NCBI GenBank assembly: GCA_030248215.1
Contig: JASANG010002520.1
Span: 1 to 64,000, forward strand
From: Enoplolaimus lenunculus
Taxonomy: Eukaryota > Nematoda > Enoplea > Enoplida > Thoracostomopsidae
DNA length: 64,000 nucleotides
Reading direction: 5' to 3'
Position numbers and translations under genes: made by a program. Position 1 is the stretch's first letter. Each line of letters starts with the position of its first letter. Positions 1 through 12,400 of this stretch are shown one piece after another. The notes under the pieces were generated by a model, which was given only the letters and a program-made list of their open reading frames with translations, was not told where the DNA came from and did not search any database.

Positions 1-2123
1 AGCGACCCGAATGGGGACAAATATTTATTTGGCGTCTCCAGAAAGGGTCTTATTTTGTTGAATACGGGACCTTATCCAATCAAATCGCTCAATACTGGCC
101 CAGCACAATGGCCTATCCGTTGAAGGGTTTATTCTACCTGGGAGCGCAAGTGAGCAGGTAGTCACCAATCTGAACGAGACTTTTTAAACTGAATATTTTT
201 CTCACTACGCTCCACGATTGTTGTACTTAAATTTAACTTTTTGAAAAAAACGTTTAATTTTTTAGTGCACTGCATCATCCTACCCCCTTGCGAAAGAAAA
301 CCGCCCCACAAAAAGAGTCAATTTATAGTTCGACGCTGTTTTCCGGCGCCCCCTTTGAGTCGAAGGGGTCCCTTTTTTTGGGTAAGATTGCATATTAAAA
401 AAATTATTCGATACCGAATTATTCGTTCAAATGTTTTAATGTCAACTCGTTAAAATCTCGGCAAGTTGTGACGGAGCGAAAAGAAATTATTTCCATTTTT
501 TGACAATTTTTTTGGTCCCCACTGACTCAAAATATTTATGAAAAGCTTCGAAGTCGAAATTTACCCAATTCATCATTTATTCTCACTCTCGAATTTCGAA
601 AATATACCTCATGCCCCGCGCACATTGCAAACAGTCCGGCGCATTTCATAGACAATTCCCGCCATGATTTTCTCAAATGAAAAAATATCTTTTCTTTGTA
701 AAAAAATCCCCGGTCGCAGTGGCGGGAATGTGTAGGTTCCGTCCGCCTACTCAATGGGCAGAACCCGCCTAGACACAATAATCCACCTGCCACAAAACAG
801 GCCACAGTGGGCGGGATTAGGGTAATTTTCTCATATTTACACTTACACCACGATGGAGTCCAAGCGTGTATAATCCAACTTTTTACGGGCGTCGCCTGCA
901 TATCTTAAAATATCAGGGTTACTCATATGAGAGAATATCTTAAAAATATTTTTTCACTACATTTAAATATTATTTTTAGAGTAAAAATACGTAGGCCTAA
1001 AAATATATTTCGTCTCGTTTCACATTGCGCGCCATGTTCTGGTGGAACAAACATTTGAGACCAAATTTCGAGACTTGACAAATTTGCCGGCTCTATACCG
1101 AAAATCTAGGCTTAGCCTAATTTTTTCAAATGACATTTAAGGTAAAATATGGTTGATGTATATGAGCATTTCCTACAAGAAACAAAATTAATTTTAATAT
1201 TAAAATAGAAAAGTGAAAATTCCAAATCTGAAACTGAAACATGCGTCTAAATTTTCGAATAACGAAATTTCCGGTATTTTTGAAACAGTATCCGTTACAC
1301 TTAAACGAGTTTTTACACGAGACCACACCGTGTTCAGTGAGTCTGAGCATTAAAACCAACCAATCGACCAGGCAGTTACAATTTTCATATCGTGTCAGAA
1401 TTTGAGCTTGATTTTTTAATTCATTTAGTTAATCTACCTAAATGCACACAGATTCAACTCAACTCAGAGTGAGGATATTACCTAGATATTTGTGATATTA
1501 GTTCAGAAATAATGCAACTCGCTAGCTAATTGATGAATCAACTCGATCTACAGTGCCTGATTTACAATGTAGAAACATATTCTAAATTTCACACAAAAAA
1601 TGTTTACTGTAATTTCTAAGACAACCTTTTAGTCTTACCGCTCAAACGATCTGTATCTTTAATTGTATCAAATGCAAAGGTCGCAAGATATGGCGACTAA
1701 TTAACTTCAAAGTGTTTTGCGTTCCAAACACCGAAATTTAGATAATTTGAACAATTTGTTCGAAACAAAACATTTGCTTTATTGAATAGACTTACTCGCA
1801 GCGAATGCTACATACACCACGAGGAGACAAGGTGACACCTCGCACGTTTAACGCCTCTGTCACTCAAATAGCGGCGAGACCGTGTAGTCCCCACCAACCC
1901 TTGTAATTTATCAATGCTCATAAGTAGAACGCTTTTTCTACGCATATTATCTTGGTTTTTCTTAATTCAACACAAGGGTCTGTTAAATTGTCGTCTAAGA
2001 GTTGAATCATCGTAAAATAACAAGAATTGTGGTTAAATTTGCACAAATTTGTAATTTTCATAAATAAACTTGAAACCTCGAAAAAAAGTAAATTATTGAC
2101 GAATTTTGAGTTCAAAAAGCAAA

Positions 2124-2165
2124 TTATTATTATTATTATTGTTGTTGTTGTTGTTGTTGTTGTTG
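2124..2165. repeat. Simple repeat (ATT)n(GTT)n
   Basis: This is a run of ATT triplets followed by GTT triplets. Its reverse complement (AAC then AAT triplets) sits at 4404-4450 in the opposite arm, which confirms that the two arms are homologous. Confidence 0.9.
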
Positions 2166-2953
2166 ATTTTGAAATCTTAAAATACCCTTCGTGGTTGCCA
2201 AGTTAACTTAGAATTTTGTGTCCTATGCATACATTGTATTTATATATATGTATGTATGTATATATGCCTACAAAATTTTGACCTAGGTAATTACTGCTGA
2301 CATAGTAGCGAGTTTATTTTTCACAATGTTGCATTGTACTATATATTTTTCAGTGTGTAATTTAGTTTAAGCCATGGGAAGATCTACAACTTGTTAGAAT
2401 TGTTTATAGCTTAGGCTTCGGTTTAATTCGAACCGGCGTTTAACGAGAATGCATAGTTTTTGATTCGCGTAACAATTAAGCGTATTTTAATAATAAAAAT
2501 ACAATCTAGAATTTAATGACTTTATTATTATAAAACTGACGCCCCTTAAAGCAACACGGGATGAGGGGTTGTCCTCTAACTCTAATCATAGATTAATTTT
2601 CATTATATTAAATTTAGCTGCTGAGTTAAATTGTGTTGAAATCAAAGACGGCTGTTGATCTACTGGTGCAAGATTTTATACCTAAAGAGTTAGCCTGTGT
2701 ATCCGCTGCGGAGAGCGAGCGTAACTGATCAAAAACAATTCGATTTGGCAATTGTAATCCACACTTCAAAAACTGTGTGTCAAATTAACTCTTTCTAAAA
2801 TAGGCTTTTCTGAATTACACAAACTGAGTCAAATACAAAAACATTTGACTAACCCGAGTTGTCAGCGACTCGAATTTGACTCGGTGGAGTCGAATTTGAC
2901 TCAGTTTGCGTAGTCCAGAGTTTCGGCCGAGGACTCAATTTGGCTCACCACGT

Positions 2954-3478
2954 AGCGAGACCACGTTTAAACTGTTAAAAAGTGCGTACTGTAGCCGTTG
3001 AAAAAAAAACCCTTGCTCATAGTGTACTCTATGAGCGAAAGGGTTAACAATACAAAACTTGCACCAAATTTACAAACAAAATCACTGAACAGCCACCAGC
3101 GACTTTGCGTCATTTGCGCGCAGAGCCAAGGCGTGAAAATCGCGTTAGGCTCTACGCGACTAAATATAACGTCCATTACTGCGCTTAGGTCACTCGACCG
3201 TAGTGTGAGTGACCACCGAAGGCTTTGACCTTTGCGACAGAAAGGTGTTTGTAAGCGTGATTAGTAGCTATGGAAACTAAATTTAAGCATAAATGTTAAT
3301 GGAATATTTATTTTGTGGGTTTGTACTTTATCAGAAACACATTGGCAGTTTAAAAATTTACATATTTCGTATTTCGCTGATGAGGCATACACAGCGGGGA
3401 CTTTATGCCGTTCGACAGTTCCTGAGAGACGGGAAAAAACACACTTTTAACAGGCTTTAGAATAACGTTGTGCACTGG
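2954..3478. other. Loop region of the giant inverted repeat
   Basis: This single-copy segment lies between the two family A copies that end the arms. It contains a compact hairpin at about 3009-3047, in which CTCATAG and CTATGAG are separated by a few bases and flanked by CCCTT and AAGGG, followed by GGGTTAAC. The short open frames here have no recognisable similarity. It is the only stretch of the element without a counterpart in the other arm. Confidence 0.6.
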
Positions 3479-6400
3479 AAAAAATGGTGAGCCAAATTGA
3501 GTCCTCGCCGAAATAGGTTTTTCTGGACTACGCAAACTGAGTCAAATTCGACTCCACCAGAGTCAAATTCGAGTCACTGAGCGACTCGGGTTAGTCGAAT
3601 GTGACTTTGGAGGAGTTGTATTTGACTCAGTTTGTGTAGTCCAGAAAAGCCTATTTTAGAAAGAGTTAATTTGACACACCATTTTTGAAGTGTGGATTAT
3701 AATTGCCGAATCAAATTGTTTTTGATCGCTACGCTCGCTTACTCACAGCAGATACGCACAGGTATACTTCCAGGTATAAAATCCTTGCTACAGCCGTGAT
3801 CGAGAGACAAAGCAGCCGTCTTTGATTTCAACACAATTTAACTCAGGGTTCACACTAAATTTAATATAATGAAAATTAATCTATGATGATTAAATTTCAA
3901 AGGACAACCCCTCATTGCCCATGTTACTTTAAGGGGCGTCCAGGTTTCTGGTGGCTCTATAATAGAGTAGGTTTAAATTCTAGATTGTATTTTTTACTTA
4001 GACATAGGCTTAGGAATACGCTTAATTTACTGTTACGCCAATCAAAGTAACATTAGCCGAAAAAACTATCGTAATTCTCGGTCTAAACGCCGGTCAAAGT
4101 GTAAACCGAAGCCTAAGCTATAAACAATTCTAACATTGTAATCTCCCCATGGCTTAAACTAAATTACACACTGAAAATAATTATGGTACAATGCAACATT
4201 GTGAAAAATAAACTCGCTCTATGTCAGCAGTAAATTACCTCGGTCAAAATTTTGTACAAACTCACATATATACATACATACATATATAAAGTTTCAATGT
4301 ATGCCCATAGGACACTCATAAATTCTAAGTTAACTTAGTATTTATAAATCAAGCCACCAGGGACACAAGCAGTCGAAAGATATTTTAAGAATTTCAAAAT
4401 CTAAACAACAACAACAAGAACAACAACAACAATAATAATAATAATAATTTGCTTTTTGAACTCAAAATTCGTCAAATTAATAATTTACTTTTTTTCAAGG
4501 TTTCATACTTCCGAGTTTATTATGAAAATTACAAATTTGTAGAAAATAAAATGAAAAATTTAACCACAATTCTTGTTATTTTACAATGATTCAACTCTTA
4601 GACGACAATTTTATACAGACCCTTGTGTTAAAATTAAGAAAACCAAGAGATAATATTATATCGTAGAAAAAAAGCGTTCTACTTATGAGCATTGATAAAT
4701 TACAAGGGTTGATCAGGGGACTACACAAGGGTCTCTGCCCGGCCTTAGCCATGGAACCCTTGGTAGATAATGCAGAGGCATCGTTAAACCCTCAAAGGGA
4801 TGGGTTTTGCAAGGTGTCACCTTGTCTCTGGTGAGATATATGTCACGTCGCTGCGAGTCAGTCATTATTCAATAAAGCAAATGTTTTGTTTCGTTTCAAA
4901 ATGCAAACAAATTGTTCAATTTAGTATTGATTTTGGTGTTTGAAACGCAAAACACTTGAAGTTAATTGCAAAAAGTGCAAGCAATATCTTGCAACAAGTT
5001 TTTGCATTTGAAGCAAATTCAGCTAAAGATACAGATCGCATCGTTTCGAGCGGTAAGACAAGTAAAAGGTTGTCTTAGAAATTACAATTTAAACATTTTT
5101 GTGTGAAATTTAGAATATGTTTCTACATTGTAAATCAGGGCACTGTAAATTCCAATGAGTTGATTAATCAATTCAGCTAGCGAGTTGGTTATTTCTGAAC
5201 TAATATCAGCAAATATTAACTCACTCTGAGCTGATTTGATCCTCACTCTGAGTTGAGTTGAATCTGTGTGATTTGATCAATTAACTCTGAATGAATTGAA
5301 TCAACTCAAAATTCTGACTTCTGATAGTCCTAACTCAGACTGAGTGATTCAACTCATTCTGAGTTAAAATCTCAACTCACTGAAATTTACAGTGTGGTAC
5401 AAATAATGTAAACTAAGATCATTTAAGTGTAACCGGATACCTGTTTCTGTTACTAAAATACCGGAAATTTCGTTATTCGAAAATTTAGACGCATGTTTTT
5501 AGTTTTCAGATTCCTAAAATTTCACTTTTCTATTTTAATATTAAAATTAATTTGTTTCTTGTAAAATACTCATATACATCAACCATATTTTTGCAATTTG
5601 AAAAAGTTAAATGTCATTTGAAAAAATTAGGCTAAGCCTAGATTTTCGTATACGAGCCGGCAAATTTGGATCGGCCTCAAGTCTCGAAATTTGGTCAATG
5701 TTTGTTCCACCAGAACAGTGTAGCACGGACTATGAAACAACGAAATATTATATTTCCACACAAGGCTGTACGGTATTTTTACTCTCAAAATAATATTTTA
5801 AAATGTCAACATCACGAATATTCCAAGTATTCTCTCATATGAGTAACCTGATATTTAAGATATGCAGCGACGCCCGTAAAAAACTAACAAAATTCAGCGA
5901 ATCCGCTTTGCTTTTAATACGCTTGGACTCGTGTGAATTAGGCTAAAATGTGATGTGTCAAGAAAATTACCTAATACCCCGCCTGTGGCTGGTTTTGATG
6001 CAACATCAAGGTCTGAGGCACATGAAATGGCAGGTGATAAAACCACCGGCCTATGTCTAATTACACGGGTCTGCCCATTTGGTAGGCGGACGGAGCGGTG
6101 GTCAAAGTTACACGAGTAAAACTTGCAGCTGCAACAATTTTTACAAAGAAATATTTTTCATTTTGAATCATGGCAGGAAATTGTATGATATGCAGACTAT
6201 TGCAATGTCGCGGCATAAGGTATATTTTACGAAATTCAATAAATGATGATAAATTAATTCGACTTGCGAAGCTTTTCATAAATATTTTGAGTCATGGGAC
6301 CAAAAAAAATTGTCAAAAAATTAAATAATTTATTTCGCATTCGTCACAACTGGCGATTTTAACAAGTTGACATTAAAACATTTGAACAAATAACTTGGTT

Positions 6401-7570
6401 CCATCATAAACGGCTGGGTTAGCATCAAATAACTTTTTTAACCAAAACTCGCCTGCCAATTGTTACCTGATCGAAAGGAATTTAACACCATTCAACTCAA
6501 CACGGAAAACAGCGTCGAATAACATATAAATTGACTATTTTTGTGGCAATTTTTTTCGCAATGGGGGGGTGGATGATAGGGGCCTAAAAAAATTAAAGCT
6601 TTCGAAAATTTAAATTTGAGTGTGCAACGATCATGGAGCGTCATGAGAAATACTTCAGTTTAGAAAGTACGTTCGCAAGTATAACCTGTCACTATCGCTC
6701 CAGATTTTTATACAAGTCAAATATATGTTATTCAACGGATAGTTGCAATATCTGACATATAATAGCGGTAACGATTAAAAATAAATAACAGTCCGTAACG
6801 GAATAACAGGGGGTACCCTCTGGAGACGCCAAATAAATATTTGTCCCCCCTTATTCGCGGGTCACTGCATTAGCACCAATCATTAGTTAGCGATAGGTTT
6901 GCAAACTGACGAACAACTGCAATTGCAAATGTTAAAATTGGTACAGATGTAGGACAAACGAGAAAAATGTGCTGAATTTTGATCCCTACCATTCGCTGGT
7001 TCCCAAATTTGCGGACATCTACAGACATTTGAGAATATGGGCTCTAGGATCCAGTGTGTTTAATATGTTACAGTACCTTTTTTTATCGTCTCCCCTACAA
7101 CATTTCTATCAATATATATATTTGAAACTCACTGTAGCTAAGACATGCGCTCAGATTATTGATTGTACTATATAAAAGTTCTATTATTATCTTGTAATTC
7201 ATTACTGAGTTATATATTATTCGAGTTTCATTCGATATGGTCTAAAGCAACGTTTAGCATATCATTAATCCTAAGCTGAGCGCGCAAAGCAATGAAACCA
7301 ACAAAAATTGAATCGTTGGAGTGAAAATTATTAGGATAACGAAAAATCGGCTGAGTCTTAAAATTTGATGCATTTTCAACCTGAGTTAAAGTCTGTTTGC
7401 GGCATAAAGGAACAAATAGAATATATGTCACATAATTTCGGGAAATACTGTGAAAAACCGATATTGATAAGCTTGAGAATAACTTACAGGATTCTAGACG
7501 TTAAAAACGTTATCTCTCAAAACGCTCGCAAGCTAAAAACTATTAAACTTATTTTCGGCCCGAACTAAAT

Positions 7571-7587
7571 GATATATCTATATATAT

Positions 7588-7666
<79 letters not shown>

Positions 7667-7690
7667 TATATAATATATAAACATATATAT
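7571..7690. repeat. TA/CA microsatellite
   Basis: Alternating TA units are interrupted by one CA block (about 7588-7603) over roughly 120 bases. Confidence 0.95.
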
Positions 7691-8827
7691 TACAGATTTA
7701 GCATGTATATGTTAATATCTACGGCTATTTAGTACGTCGTTGTATCTCCCACAGTTTCTATAGTAGAATGAACGGAATGTGTCAAATTACAAGACTTGTA
7801 ACATCTGAGGCTTTTGCTAAACACATGATGGCAGTCAGTCAAATATTATAAATATTTGAAATACAGCATAGAATTCAGACCACAGGCCAACGTCATCGGA
7901 AAAAATATAAAGATTTACGCAATGGTTCAGGCTTGGCCCAGTTTAAACGATGTGAATACATCAAATTTGCGGTAGGACTTAATTTTAACGGCACAAAGGC
8001 AAACGATATTTTAAATTTACACAAGAAATCCGATTTTAATATTCAAAAAAACAGTTTGTTTTGTTTTTAATAAACAAATCTAAAATGTAACACAGTTTAC
8101 GTGTAGCACTCTGTCAAAGTTGTAAACTAACTCGATTTAAGCTTAAGCTAATCCAGCTTCATTAAACTAACTTTCTAGATTAACTAAACTATTAACTGAG
8201 AGTTTACGATCAGACTCATTTGTAATGCGAAAAAATTTTAATTTTAGTTATGCTATAATTTAAGTTTTGAAGACGGCATTTTAACTGCTGTCTGTTATGC
8301 AATAAATTTTAAACATTAAATTCTAAAAATTGTCAAAAAATGATTTTGTCGCCTGTGGATTTTATACCACAAACGATTATACTCAACGATATCAACACAT
8401 GTTGAAATTTGAATAGATATTGTTCTGTGTATTAAGCTATAGCTCTATTAAAATAAAAAATGTTAATATATTCTTCGTATAACTCCTTTTCGTGGTTTTT
8501 CCGTAATTTTTTCATCTGCCCGAGTTTTTAATCATTCAATAATAACCAATTACACAATTATTATCGCAACAATTGATCGACAATGTACATGCTCCAGATA
8601 GAATTGCCGAGAAATGAAAAGTTTTAACACAATTTTGTGTTAAAAAAAACTAAAAATAATGTGTAAAACTAGAACGATTTTAGAAATTGATTGTATAAGA
8701 GGTAATCAGTGGTTATTGATCAAAAAGTATATAAGTTGAGTGTGTTCAACTTGCATTCGGAGACCACAAAATGTGACCACAAAATTATTGTTGAGTAGTT
8801 GTTTTGGACACGGTTTTGAAGTAAGGA

Positions 8828-8828
<1 letters not shown>

Positions 8829-8893
<65 letters not shown>
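8829..8893. repeat. TTA microsatellite
   Basis: An uninterrupted run of about 21 TTA triplets. Confidence 0.95.
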
Positions 8894-9196
8894 ATTTCAG
8901 TTAATTAAAAGCTTATGTTGGTTATTAAATTAAAACTTTGGTGAAAAAATTTCAACAACTGTTAACCGTTTTCGTATGAGTTCGTTGGATTTCAACTGAT
9001 ATTTCAATTTACTGAACGTATGACTTGAAATCTTCCCACTACGGGGAACTACAAAATTGCCGAGGGGTCGAGTTAGTGACACCCCTCTTAGCTGTCCTGT
9101 ATTTACGAAAATGTGCGTCTCAAAAACTTCTATATAAACGCTCACAGCCGTTCTCCAATTTCGAAATCTCGTCGGTGCCCCAGGCTTACTTCGGGC

Positions 9197-9379
9197 GGCC
9201 CATGTAAAGATCAGGAGCGGAACGTTTTTCTGAGAGATAGCAAAAGAGTAAGCTTAATGCTTTGGACTATATTTTTACTCAGGCTTAGGTTTAGGTATAA
9301 GCCTATTCTAACGTTTAGGTTTAGGCTTTACGCTTTGAAATATTCTTATACTACTTCGGCCCTGTTGTATACAGTGGCC
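9197..9379 (+). mobile_element. hAT-like MITE, family T (TTAGGC-bearing), copy T1
   Basis: It starts GGCCCATGTAAAGATCAG and ends with a degraded TACAGTGGCC, with CTTAGG/TTTAGG units inside. The flanking octamers CTTCGGGC and CTACGGCC agree at six of eight positions, consistent with a decayed 8-bp target duplication. It lies just upstream of the hydrolase gene start at 9472. Confidence 0.75.
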
Positions 9380-9471
9380 CTACGGCCTTAGTAGCACGTT
9401 TTTGTTGCAGATGTAACGTACACAATTGTGCATACGCATTCGGTTAATTTTAATAGATACTCATTTAAATC

Positions 9472-12400
9472 ATGAAATATTTAGTATTTCTATTAATATT
9501 ATGCCTTACGCCAGTGTCGTGGTCGCTTAAAACCAAAACCTTAGATATTATTGCACGGACCCGTGAGCCATACATTCCATACGAACAGTGTTACGTAAGT
9601 TTAAAAGAGAATTCAGCTTAATTTTAATCTTTTCAGCCCATGTAGAGATCAGGGGTGGAAAGTTTTTATCTGGGATTGCAATAGAGTAAGCTTAAGCTTT
9701 AGACTATTTTTTGCATGGCTTAGGCTCAGGAATATGCTCATTCTTACGCTAAGGCTTAAGCTTAGGTTTAGGCTTAGAAATATGCTCATTCATACGCTTA
9801 GGCTTAAGCTTAGGTTTAGGCTTAGGAATATGCTCATTCTTACGCTTTAGGCTTAGGAGTAAGCTTAAAATACTGTTCCGCGCCAGTTCTTTACATTGGC
9901 CATCTTTTCTTTAGTTAAAATAGTTTAAGCGATAGCTCAAGCACCAATATTGGCTCGTGATAACCAATCAGATTTTGGTCAGAATTCCTAAGCCGAATTT
10001 GAGAGAGAATTTAAGCTTAATAATTAATAACTGAGGTTTAGGATTTTGTCCCGGGACCTGTGCCAAAACATAGATGGAATAGTATTTTGGGCCAATGTTA
10101 CTTTAAGGGGCTTAACATTAGATTAAGCGTATTTTTAAGCCGAAGCCTATAAGCCTCAGCGTCACAAAAATGAGTTCCTAAGCCTAAGCCTAAGGCTAAG
10201 GCTAAGCCTAAGCAAAAAATTTAATCTAGAATATAAACCTACTATTTTATAGAACCACCAGAATCCTGGACGCCCCTTAAAGTAAAATTAACATGGGCCG
10301 TTTTTTTGCATCATGAGAGTTTACCATGTCTACAGCTTTGACACATGAGTTATTTAAAGCAGAGAATATAGCTTATATTTTTCAGAAGTAAACATCCAGT
10401 TTCATACTTGTTTATACATCGATTTCCAAACTTTACACAGTAAGACATTCAGCGATATTTTAAAGCTAGAACGCCCCACATACGTATTTTGGTCACTGTT
10501 CTAGTTGTGGTTCTATAGGTATTCAATTCAATTGTGCAAATTAATGGATACTTGAGTTTTGTACAGAGAAGATTATACAGTTTGAGTTATCGTGTCGCTT
10601 ATTACGAAGATTTTTAGTTGCGTTGCGACATTTTACCGGGAATATGTTTCGTTCAGGTGCAAATATTGCAACCAAGTTGACTAGCGCTGCTTTCGTAATA
10701 TTCGTTTTTCATTTCCGTTATTTTTGCTATCCGTTTATACTGTCGTTTGCTTTTGCAGCCGTACGCAATTCAAGTGACGTATGAAGAAGCGAAAAGTCCT
10801 GCCAAAGGTAACGTGCTACTATTTCACGACTATTACGATAATTCAACGCTATGGGATCAAATCACGGTATTCAAACGGTTGTCTGATGCTGGATACAACG
10901 CTTATGCCATGGATTTCCCAGGTACGCCAACCCAAATGCCGTCCAGTGTAACTTTTAGATTTCAAAAGTCCGTCAGGGTTGTAGCCAGTTCAACATATGC
11001 AATGAGGTGAAAACATTGCTTGCATCTGATTTGCTTTTTTGCGCAGATTTTGCTAGCCGTCATTGGCGATGTTTAGTTAATTGAAAATCTGCTCTCGCTA
11101 ACTAGCGATCAATATATATTAGCAAAATTACCGGTCAACATTCTGAAAATATATATATATTAACAAGAAGCAATTACTTAAATATTTTAAACATGTAGCT
11201 GTTATTCTGTATATTTAACCCCTCCTCACATTGAGTTACCTATAGGCAACTCAGCGCAGTGTATATACGTTAAATGATATATATCGCACACGTTTAACAA
11301 TTGCAACACGTATACATAGTACTGAATCACCACAAGACGTGAGAGCCCCCTCGGGCTCGAGCGTCAAGCTCCTATAGCTGAGTGGTGATGGTATACGCCT
11401 CCCACTCCAGTCACTGGAGTTCGAATCCTAGCATAAAAGTAGGTATCAGGGGAAATAGAAAATATTCATGTGATAAAGGGTTAATATTGGTCGTAATTTT
11501 TTAATCTTCAGAGAATAACGGCTTCATGTTTATGATATTTAAGTAATTGCTGCTTGTTAATGTAAATATTTTCATAATGTTGACCGGTCATTTTGTTAAT
11601 ATTTGTATTATAATGTTTTATTTTATATATGTAACAGTTTGCATTTAAGGGCTGAAAAATTCCGCAAGTCGCCACAAGGAACGCAATCATTTGGCTCACG
11701 AGTACGAAGTTATCCCAATATTGCGATCAGTGTTCACTAAGCTTGGAATCGCCGAAGCTGTACTGGTCACTCCAGTGTACGCTGTCAAATACGGCATGTA
11801 CATCATTAGCGAGTTTGACGGTCCGGATTTGGCAACTGGACTCGTTTTGATTTCGCCGAAAACTATTCAAACGACTGCTGATAAAATTGCTGGGATTAAG
11901 GTTGGTTTTGAATACGATGACTTATAACATGACATTGTTTGAATGGACTATTGTGGCACATTTCATGGAACTTGTAAATTATCCTTTACTCTTTTCAACC
12001 ACTGTCAGGACAAAACCGACTAGCTGAGAGTACTGTCAATCTGGGTACGAACCGAGACTTCAGACCCTTTTATTATTAAATAGCTAGAAAAGCAGACATA
12101 CGGCGTGATTTCGAACTAGCGGCATCAGGATTCCGAAAAAAAGCTGTACATCTGCGCCACGCGGTCCGCCTGTCCAACTGTTGGTATCGTCGACTACATG
12201 TCGACACGCAGGTTCAGAAATGAACCCCAAAATCTATGATGGGAGGCGTTTACCATCACTATTCGACACAATTTAAGTTTAAGTTGAGCGTATTTTACTC
12301 AAGTCGGTAGCTGAAGTTTTTCCACTAAAAATATTTTCAAACTGGTGAATGTATTTCAAACCACTCAAAATGGTATTTCAAATTGTCAAAACGTTTCTGT

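Larger units (their letters stand above)
1..6868. repeat. Giant imperfect inverted repeat (palindromic element)
   Basis: The left part (1 to about 2953) recurs as its reverse complement in the right part (about 3475 to 6868). Matching landmarks are 19-34 with 6827-6842, 1921-2110 with 4490-4690, and 2756-2780 with 3675-3699. The arms differ by substitutions and by indels of tens to a few hundred bases, so they are diverged rather than identical. The outer ends (GACCCG near 4 and CGGGTC near 6858) match the ends of the family D elements at 40740 and 47685. Each arm carries the same nested small elements: family B near 1424-1545 and 5148-5396, family C fragments near 2474-2570 and 3925-4035, and family A at the inner ends. 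The left terminus is cut by the window edge by a few bases. I found no convincing coding region inside. Confidence 0.9.
6869..9196. other. AT-rich intergenic spacer
   Basis: No gene is visible. The stretch is AT-rich, with a long CA/TA microsatellite at about 7571-7690 and a pure TTA microsatellite at about 8829-8893. The remaining open frames are short and lack any recognisable motif. Confidence 0.7.

Noticed and set aside
1-6868. Assembly hairpin artefact
   Set aside because: The arms differ by many substitutions and indels, unlike the near-identical arms of an amplification or assembly artefact. Long reads would settle it.
11368-11440. A functional tRNA gene
   Set aside because: A and B boxes are present, but acceptor and anticodon stems do not pair, and the same block recurs inside TTAA-flanked elements.
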